A stretch of DNA of 64,000 nucleotides from Deltaproteobacteria bacterium (GTDB lineage: Bacteria; Myxococcota; Kuafuiibacteriia; Kuafuiibacteriales; Kuafuiibacteriaceae), in the NCBI GenBank assembly GCA_016703535.1, contig JADJBV010000001.1:1302001-1366000 (forward strand). Direction: 5' to 3'. Under the pieces are notes generated by a model. That model worked only from the letters and a program-made list of their open reading frames with translations. It searched no databases and had not been told where the DNA came from. Position numbers and translations under genes: made by a program. Below are positions 58,359-64,000 of the stretch, one piece after another; position 1 is the first letter of the stretch, and the number at the start of each line of letters is the position of its first letter.

Positions 58359-60248
58359 ATGCGTCGCTCGATCCTCTGGACTGTCCTCGGGTTTTCGGCG
58401 TTGCCGACCCTCGCCCTGGGTCAAACCAAACCGACCATCACTTGTACGCTGGAGGTCGCCGACGCTCGACTCGGCCTGGACGACCTCACCGACGAAGGCA
58501 ACGCCCGGTTCATCAACCTGCGCTGGACCGCGACCTTCGCCCCGACCGTGAGCTACGAATACGAGGTCACCTACGACCGCCCCTCGACCGCCGAGCAGCC
58601 GAATCAAGTCCGGGTCACCTTGGATCGGACCACCGCCTCGGGTGAGCCGAACGGCCCTCAGATCACCGGCGTCGCCACCCAGGTGAGCATCCACCCTCGC
58701 CAGGTTCTGGAGGGGAAGTTGCCCAGCAGCGGCACGACCTACGACGACGCGACCCGGGATCTGATCGTCAAGGTCTATCCCAGCTCGGATCCGGACAACA
58801 TCAACACCTACGGCACCTGCAACTTCAAGTTCGAGTTCGACACCAAACCCCCGCCGGCGCCGACGCTGGAGCGGCTGGTCCCGGGCGAAGACAACTTGAA
58901 GGCCTATTGGTTGGCGCCGAGCGCGGTCACCGACGTCAAGGGCTACGACGTCGGCTACTGCGCCAACGTCCCCCTCGAGGTCTGCACCGCGACGGCGGCG
59001 GCCAGCTCCACCTGCGAGACCCCGACGGTCTTCGGCGTCAGCGACGAGACCACCACCGATCTGCAGGTCAGCGGCCTGACCAACGACCAATGTACGGTGG
59101 TCCGGGTCAGGGCCCGGGACGACTTCGAGAACGTCGGCGAGTGGTCCAACGCGGTCGCCGGCACGCCGACCGAGGTCACCGACTTCTTCGAGCTCTATCG
59201 GCAACAAGGCGGCCAAGAAGAAGGTGGCTTCTGCTTCATCGCCACCGCGGCCTACGGCTCCTACGCTCACCCGGCGGTGCGGGCCCTGCGGCTCTTCCGA
59301 GATCAGGTGCTGAAGCGTTCGCCCGTCGGTACCGGCCTGGTTTTGGCCTACTACCGGATCTCACCGCCAATGGCGGACTTCATCCGCGGGAGGCCTGAAC
59401 TTCAGGAGTTGACCCGGGTGGTGTTGGTGCCGGTGGCGCTCCTCGGCCTGCTGTTGGTGGCCTTGCCGTTTTTTGGCGCCGGCGTGATCGCCTGGCGGGT
59501 GTTGCGGCGGCGGCGCGTGGCCTTGGGTCTGGTCGCGTTGTTGATCCTCTTGCCGTCGGCGGCGAAGGCCGAGTTCTCTTCGTCCCGCCCACCTTCGGAC
59601 TACGGGAAGGTCGGCCTCGGCTTCGAGTTCAAGGGCGGCCCCTACCTGCCGGCGGTGGCGACCGACACCAACGTGGACGCCTTCGGGCGGATCTTCGAGG
59701 CCACCCCCAACGCACTCTACAGCTTGGGCATGGAGCTGCAGCTCTACCGCGGCTTCGGGAGTTTGGGGGTCGGCGGCAACTTTGGCTTCATGCAGTTCGT
59801 GGGCAAGTCGTTCTTCGGCGGCACCAACGAACGCTCCAGCGACACCACGGTCTTCAACCTGCTGCCGCTCAAGCTCCACGCGGTCTACCGCTTCGACTGG
59901 CTGATCGAAAACACGCCCATTCCTTTGGTCCCTTACGCCCGAGGCGGCCTGGCCTACTACATCTGGTGGGCCACCACCGGCACCGGCGACATCTCTCGGG
60001 TCCCGGTCGAGGGCCAAGATGATCTGATCGGTCGAGGTGGCAAGTTGGGGCTCGCGGGCAGCTTGGGCGTGGCGGTGATGCTCAACTTCATCGATCCCCA
60101 CTCGGCCCGGAACCTCCAGGCCTCCACCGGCATCCGAGGCACCTACTTGTTCGCCGAGGTCGAGGGCGCCCAGGTCGACGGCTTCGGCGGCTCCGGCTTC
60201 AACCTCTCCGACTTCACCTGGAACCTCGGCATCTTCCTCGAGCTCTGA
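58359..60248 (+). CDS. Secreted FN3/CFI-box protein fused to an outer-membrane beta-barrel
   Basis: 629 aa. Signal peptide (LWTVLGFSALPTLALG), then an extracytoplasmic region with FN3-like features (VKGYDVGYCANVPLEVC, LQVSGLTNDQCTVVRVRARD). At residues about 292-301 comes CFIATAAYGS, the CFI-box that normally ends Myxococcota surface proteins, followed by a hydrophobic stretch near 352-378 and an Arg cluster (RVLRRRR). A second signal-like segment ends in SAAKAEF (about residue 405). The last 225 residues alternate like an outer-membrane beta-barrel (KVGLGFEFKGGPYLP, ending FTWNLGIFLEL). I infer two genes have fused; the second half recalls the MXAN_2562-type barrel family. Confidence 0.8.
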   Translation: MRRSILWTVLGFSALPTLALGQTKPTITCTLEVADARLGLDDLTDEGNARFINLRWTATFAPTVSYEYEVTYDRPSTAEQPNQVRVTLDRTTASGEPNGPQITGVATQVSIHPRQVLEGKLPSSGTTYDDATRDLIVKVYPSSDPDNINTYGTCNFKFEFDTKPPPAPTLERLVPGEDNLKAYWLAPSAVTDVKGYDVGYCANVPLEVCTATAAASSTCETPTVFGVSDETTTDLQVSGLTNDQCTVVRVRARDDFENVGEWSNAVAGTPTEVTDFFELYRQQGGQEEGGFCFIATAAYGSYAHPAVRALRLFRDQVLKRSPVGTGLVLAYYRISPPMADFIRGRPELQELTRVVLVPVALLGLLLVALPFFGAGVIAWRVLRRRRVALGLVALLILLPSAAKAEFSSSRPPSDYGKVGLGFEFKGGPYLPAVATDTNVDAFGRIFEATPNALYSLGMELQLYRGFGSLGVGGNFGFMQFVGKSFFGGTNERSSDTTVFNLLPLKLHAVYRFDWLIENTPIPLVPYARGGLAYYIWWATTGTGDISRVPVEGQDDLIGRGGKLGLAGSLGVAVMLNFIDPHSARNLQASTGIRGTYLFAEVEGAQVDGFGGSGFNLSDFTWNLGIFLEL

Positions 60249-60252
60249 GGCC

Positions 60253-61059
60253 GTGCGCACCGTCCGGCTGATCGTCGAATACGACGGCACCGATTTTTCG
60301 GGGTGGCAGATCCAGGCCAACCTCGGCCCGGATCGCACGGTGCAAGGTGCCTTGCAAAAAGCTGTTTGTGAGATGACCCAGTCCCCCGACGTCAAGGTCC
60401 GGGGCGCCAGCCGCACCGACGCCGGGGTCCACGCCCGGGGCCAGGTCGCGGCCTTCGACACCGAAAACCACCGGATCCCGCTCTACGGCTTCGTGCGGGG
60501 GCTCTCCAACTACCTGCCCGAGTCGATCGTGGTGCGGAACGCCGAAGAGGTGCCCCTCGGCTGGGACCCGCGCCGGACCTCCAGGGGCAAGCGGTACCGT
60601 TATACTTATTGGAACGATCGGCAGGGCAGCGCCCTCGATCGTCACCGGGCCTGGGTGGTGCGTTCGCCCCTCGATCTCGAGCGCATGAACGAAGGCGCTC
60701 AAGTTTTGGTCGGCACCCACAACTTCGAGGCCTTCCGCAGCGCCGGCTGCACCGCCAAACACGCGATCCGCACCTTGTATGAGGTGAAGGTGGAGCGGGG
60801 CGAATATCGACGGGTCCACTTGGTGGTCATCGGCAACGCCTTTGTCCGCAACATGGTGCGGATCATCGCCGGCAACTTGGCCGAGGTCGGCACGGGCAAA
60901 CGGAGCATCGAGGCGCTGCGGGCCTTGCTCCTCTCGGAAGACCGCAACCAGGGAGCACAAACCGCGCCGCCCGATGGCCTTTGCTTGGAGGAGGTCATCT
61001 ACGACGACCGGCTGCCCGAGCGCCCCAAGGACGACCGAGACCTGGAGGGACAGGCGTAG
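60253..61059 (+). CDS. truA: tRNA pseudouridine(38-40) synthase
   Basis: 268 aa, GTG start four bases after the previous stop. Converts uridines 38-40 of tRNA anticodon arms. LIVEYDGTDFSGWQIQ, the catalytic Asp in GASRTDAGVHARGQVAAF, and NAFVRNMVRIIAGNLAEVGTG are the TruA motifs. Cytoplasmic. Confidence 0.95.
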   Translation: MRTVRLIVEYDGTDFSGWQIQANLGPDRTVQGALQKAVCEMTQSPDVKVRGASRTDAGVHARGQVAAFDTENHRIPLYGFVRGLSNYLPESIVVRNAEEVPLGWDPRRTSRGKRYRYTYWNDRQGSALDRHRAWVVRSPLDLERMNEGAQVLVGTHNFEAFRSAGCTAKHAIRTLYEVKVERGEYRRVHLVVIGNAFVRNMVRIIAGNLAEVGTGKRSIEALRALLLSEDRNQGAQTAPPDGLCLEEVIYDDRLPERPKDDRDLEGQA

Positions 61060-61071
61060 TAGCTTTTGGGC

Positions 61072-61791
61072 ATGCGAGAGGCGACCAACGCGCTGGCGAT
61101 CTCGAGCCTGACCGCCTTTTGGTCGGTGGTCGCCGCGGGATTTTTACCTTTCCGCGGAAAAAGGGGCGTCTCGTTCGTGGCCACCTGGTGGGCCAAGTCG
61201 GTCAACAAGGTCTGCGGCGTCGACGTCGAGATCGAGCCGCCCCCCGTGCCCCTCGACGCGCCCGCCTACGTGGTGATGGCCAACCACTCGAGCCACTTCG
61301 ATGTGCTCGCCTTGTACGCGACGATGCCTCGGGCCGGTGAGGTGCGGCCGGTCGCCAAGCGGGAGTTGGGCTACATCCCAGTTTTTGGTTGGGTGTTGGC
61401 GGCGGGGGCGGCGATCATGATCGACCGGGGCGACAAAGAAAAAGCGCTGCGCTCCATCGAGCGGGCCGGGGCGACGATTCGGGCCGGGGCTTCGGTGTTG
61501 ATGTTCCCTGAGGGCACCCGGACCCCCACCGGAGAGCTCGGCCCCCTCAAAAAGGGGCCTTTTCACCTGGCTTTGGAGGCCCAGGTCCCGGTCCTGCCCG
61601 TGGGGATCGTCGGGACCCGGCAGGTCCTGAAGCCTGGAGACTGGCGGATCCACCCAGGAAAGGTCCGGGTGCGGGTCGGCACCCCCATCCCGACGGCCGG
61701 CCTTACGGATAATCCCGAAGATCGGGCCCATTTGATGGCCCAAGTGGAGTCCGCTTTGCGCGCATTGACGACACCAGATTCTGAGGCTTGA
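61072..61791 (+). CDS. plsC: 1-acyl-sn-glycerol-3-phosphate acyltransferase
   Basis: 239 aa from ATG 61072 (the frame also offers a TTG six bases earlier). PlsC family: acylates lysophosphatidic acid. NHSSHFD (the HX4D catalytic motif), FPEGTRTPTG (glycerol-phosphate site) and the hydrophobic N-terminus (LTAFWSVVAAGFLPF) are visible. Twelve bases after truA. The stop codon overlaps the -35 of the next promoter. Confidence 0.92.
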   Translation: MREATNALAISSLTAFWSVVAAGFLPFRGKRGVSFVATWWAKSVNKVCGVDVEIEPPPVPLDAPAYVVMANHSSHFDVLALYATMPRAGEVRPVAKRELGYIPVFGWVLAAGAAIMIDRGDKEKALRSIERAGATIRAGASVLMFPEGTRTPTGELGPLKKGPFHLALEAQVPVLPVGIVGTRQVLKPGDWRIHPGKVRVRVGTPIPTAGLTDNPEDRAHLMAQVESALRALTTPDSEA

Positions 61792-61816
61792 CAGGTGGGC
61801 ACGTCGCCCCTATGAG
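61788..61816 (+). promoter_or_regulatory. Sigma-70-type promoter for rplM-rpsI
   Basis: TTGACA (61788-61793) with a 17-base spacer to TATGAG (61811-61816), an excellent match for -35 and a fair -10. The -35 overlaps the plsC stop codon. Predicted transcription start is near 61823, only about five bases before the rplM ATG at 61828, so the mRNA would be nearly leaderless. Confidence 0.7.
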
Positions 61817-61827
61817 CATGCCTCCCT

Positions 61828-62334
61828 ATGGCCGAGGAGCACGCCAAGTCGCCCGGGTTGCCGAAACTCGTTAACGACAAGTTCACCAAGTCTTACAACG
61901 CGGAGAGCACGCCCCGAAAGTGGCTGCTCGTGGACGCGACGGATCAGTCGGTGGGCCGCTTGGCCAGCCAGATCGCGTCGTTCCTGCGTGGCAAGCACAA
62001 GCCGCAGTTTACGCCCCACGGTGACGCCGGCGACTTCGTCGTCGTGATCAACGCCGAAAAGGTGCAGCTGCGCGGCAACGACAAGCTCGGGAAGAAGACT
62101 TACTTCAAGCACACCGGATACCGGGGCAACTTGAAGTCGAAGTCGGCCCGAGACCTCCTCGCCGATGACCCCATCAAGGTCCTGGAGATCGCGGTGTTCG
62201 GGATGGTCCCTCGGGGCGCTCTCGGCAACCAGATGATGAAGAGCCTCAAGATCTACGCGGGCACGGATCACCCGCACAAGGCGCAGAAGCCGGAGCCGGT
62301 CAAGATCGGCAACCTCGGCGGGCACGTTAGGTAA
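61828..62334 (+). CDS. rplM: 50S ribosomal protein L13
   Basis: 168 aa, ATG 61828. L13 body is clear from RKWLLVDATDQSVGRLASQI, then GDFVVVINAEKVQLRGND, GMVPRGALGNQMMKSLKIYA, and GTDHPHKAQKP. It has roughly 20 more N-terminal residues than E. coli L13. First gene of the usual rplM-rpsI pair. Confidence 0.96.
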   Translation: MAEEHAKSPGLPKLVNDKFTKSYNAESTPRKWLLVDATDQSVGRLASQIASFLRGKHKPQFTPHGDAGDFVVVINAEKVQLRGNDKLGKKTYFKHTGYRGNLKSKSARDLLADDPIKVLEIAVFGMVPRGALGNQMMKSLKIYAGTDHPHKAQKPEPVKIGNLGGHVR

Positions 62335-62342
62335 TCAAACTC

Positions 62343-62735
62343 ATGGCCACTGAACAGTACTACGCCACCGGTCGTCGCAAAGAGTCCGTCGCACGCGTTT
62401 GGCTCCGCCCTGGCAAGGGCGAGATCATCGTCAACCGTCGCGATCTGGAGAGCTATTTCCCCCGCGAGACCTTGAAGATGATCTTGAAGCAGCCGCTCGA
62501 TGTTTCGGAGCAGCATGGCAAGTGGGACGTCCTGGTCAACGTGGCCGGCGGCGGTCTGGCCGGTCAGGCGGGCGCCATTCGCCAGGGTCTGACCCGGGCC
62601 TTGGTGTTGGCCAACGGTGCGCTGCGCACCAACCTGAAGAAGGCCGGCTTCCTCACCCGCGACGCCCGTAAGGTCGAGCGCAAGAAGTACGGTCGCCCCG
62701 GCGCCCGCAAGCGCTTCCAGTTCTCCAAGCGTTAG
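62343..62735 (+). CDS. rpsI: 30S ribosomal protein S9
   Basis: 130 aa. S9 pattern: YYATGRRKESVARVWLRPGK, GGLAGQAGAIRQGLTRAL, and the basic C-terminus ending in RKKYGRPGARKRFQFSKR, whose terminal Lys-Arg reaches the P site. Eight bases after rplM. Confidence 0.97.
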   Translation: MATEQYYATGRRKESVARVWLRPGKGEIIVNRRDLESYFPRETLKMILKQPLDVSEQHGKWDVLVNVAGGGLAGQAGAIRQGLTRALVLANGALRTNLKKAGFLTRDARKVERKKYGRPGARKRFQFSKR

Positions 62736-62763
62736 TCGCTCTTCGCTGCTATCATCTCGGGCG

Positions 62764-64000
62764 GTGATCGTTCGCCGCCCCTTCGCCCTGCTGGCCGCGC
62801 TCTCCTTCGTCGCGGCCACGGCCCAGGGCGCCGATCCCGAGCCGGGTCACTTCGTCCCCTTCACGCCGCTGTCTCAAAAAGAGCTCTACGCCAAGCGCAT
62901 GCGCTTCGCCGACGGCGAGCCGATGATCTCGGTCGGTATCATGGAGGCCCAGGCCGAGGTCCGGGTTCAGGCCGATGGACCCGCCCGCTTGATGTTCGAT
63001 GAGGTGGATCTCCCGAAGACCGTCTACACCCCACCCGAAACCGAGTTGATCCTCAAGCCCCAGCGCGGCAAGGGCGCCGAGCTCCTCTATTGGGCGGTGG
63101 TCGACACCAAAAAATACGCCGACACCGAGGGGGCCCAAGCCGCCAGGGCGAGTTGGGAAACAAAAGGCCAACAGGCCAAGGTTTTTGAGGTCGGGACGGT
63201 GGTGTCGCTCCAGGGCAACGTCCTCGACACCCGGGAGCGGCACGTGGCGGTCGGCGGCTTCACCGATCGCAAGAAGGCCGAGGCTTTGATCAACCGGCTC
63301 TCTCAGGAGGAGGGGCTGCGCCCTTTCCTCCACGAGGAGCTGAAGGAGGTGCCGAGCGGGACCATCGCGGTCTACGACGAAAAAGGACGACTCCTCCACA
63401 AGGCCCAAGATTCGCTCTACTTCGGCACGGTCGAGGGCGGGCGGATTTTCGTCAAGCAGGTCGAACACGGCCGCGGTTATCAGAGCCACGGCCGACAGGA
63501 CCGGAGTTTTTGGGGCCACCTCTACGTGTCCATCGATCGCAGCGGTCGGCTGACGGTGATCAACGCCGCCGGGGCCGAGCGGCTCCTCGGAGGCCTGGTG
63601 CCCGCCGAGATCTTCCCGACCGCACCCCTCGAGGCCCTCAAGGCCCAAGCGGTGACGGCGAGGGGGGAGGTCTTCAGCAAGTTGGGGCACCGGCACTTCG
63701 GCGAGCCCTACCACTTGTGCAGCGAACAACATTGCCAGGTTTATGCAGGGGCCGGCTTCGAGCGACCCGAGACCAACCGGGCCGTCCAGGACACCCGGGG
63801 GTTGTTGGCGGTGCGCCCCCGGGAGGGCAAGGAGCCGTTGAGCCTCGTCGACTCGGTGTATTCGTCGACCTGCGGCGGCTTCAGCGAGGCCAACGAGGTG
63901 GTCTGGGACCACGTGGCTTCAGTCAGCCTGCGCCCGGGCCTCGACGGGATGGGGAGTGATCCGGCGCTGCGTGAGTTCGCCGACGGGCTGAATGAAGGGA
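62764..64000 (+). CDS. SpoIID/LytB-domain protein, 3' end missing
   Basis: At least 412 residues from GTG 62764, open to the right edge. A signal peptide (RRPFALLAALSFVAATAQG) is followed by an N-terminal domain and then a SpoIID/LytB domain: LLGGLVPAEIFP, LEALKAQAVTARGEVFSKLG, LCSEQHCQVYAG, NRAVQDTRG, and VYSSTCGGFSEANEVVWD. SpoIID proteins cut peptidoglycan glycan strands; relatives occur in non-sporulating bacteria and act in wall remodelling. Exported. It follows rpsI by 28 bases. The second half of the domain lies beyond the window. Confidence 0.85.
   Translation, partial: MIVRRPFALLAALSFVAATAQGADPEPGHFVPFTPLSQKELYAKRMRFADGEPMISVGIMEAQAEVRVQADGPARLMFDEVDLPKTVYTPPETELILKPQRGKGAELLYWAVVDTKKYADTEGAQAARASWETKGQQAKVFEVGTVVSLQGNVLDTRERHVAVGGFTDRKKAEALINRLSQEEGLRPFLHEELKEVPSGTIAVYDEKGRLLHKAQDSLYFGTVEGGRIFVKQVEHGRGYQSHGRQDRSFWGHLYVSIDRSGRLTVINAAGAERLLGGLVPAEIFPTAPLEALKAQAVTARGEVFSKLGHRHFGEPYHLCSEQHCQVYAGAGFERPETNRAVQDTRGLLAVRPREGKEPLSLVDSVYSSTCGGFSEANEVVWDHVASVSLRPGLDGMGSDPALREFADGLNEG

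Noticed and set aside
62752..63912. 386-residue minus-strand ORF at the right end
   Set aside because: Antisense to the SpoIID-domain gene, which has a signal peptide and conserved motifs on the plus strand.

Overview
The window is a dense, high-GC chromosomal segment with no sign of a phage, transposon, integron or CRISPR array. Several features point to a Myxococcota-type (former Deltaproteobacteria) bacterium: a MYXO-CTERM-like tail on a secreted protein, a CFI-box motif (CFIATAAYGS), four receptor-type Ser/Thr kinases (three with the catalytic loop HRDVSPQN, two of these with PEGA domains), numerous Cys-rich lipoproteins, an MglA-type GTPase, and a PocR-domain histidine kinase. GTG and TTG starts are common, and neighbouring genes often overlap by 1 or 4 bases. 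The assignment rests on sequence character only.

1-5.4 kb: the end of a LysR regulator faces a two-gene unit (small Cys-containing lipoprotein plus ferritin-like di-iron protein). Next come a lipoprotein, tRNA-Glu(TTC), a membrane fatty acid desaturase with an Ala-rich tail, and a coupled pair made of a PEGA membrane protein and a lipoprotein. 5.5-20.3 kb: a signalling and envelope region with three HRDVSPQN kinases, a PP2C phosphatase, a DUF4388-DnaJ-TPR protein, a further PEGA protein, lipoproteins, a sugar-nucleotide transferase and an MBL-fold hydrolase. 20.4-23.8 kb: a four-gene unit (ECF-like sigma factor, MltG, ABC ATPase, ABC permease) in which every junction is a GTGA overlap. 23.8-30.1 kb: PrkA kinase, a fourth receptor kinase (canonical HRDLKPAN), two unrecognised small proteins and a DUF444 protein. 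This resembles the prkA-DUF444-spoVR stress module, but no spoVR is visible here.

30.2-48 kb: a Cys-rich lipoprotein, AstA divergent from GlnD, an SH3-like membrane protein, Ppk1, a DinG/XPD-type Fe-S helicase, Lon, a PQQ-type dehydrogenase with MYXO-CTERM-like tail, a small membrane protein, an alpha/beta hydrolase that appears to lack its catalytic His, and an orphan pair of small proteins. 48.3-62.7 kb: mostly housekeeping genes. These are pyrD, the MglA-like GTPase and PocR kinase pair, pyrH-frr-uppS-cdsA-rseP-tsaB, a DUF465 protein, a Usg-like aspartate-semialdehyde dehydrogenase homologue without the active-site Cys, a secreted FN3/CFI-box/beta-barrel fusion, truA, plsC, and rplM-rpsI. 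The window ends inside a SpoIID/LytB-domain gene.

The most interesting items are the CFI-box/beta-barrel fusion, the modified PrkA-DUF444 locus, the lipoprotein/ferritin-like pair, and the sigma-MltG-ABC unit. None was tested by database search.
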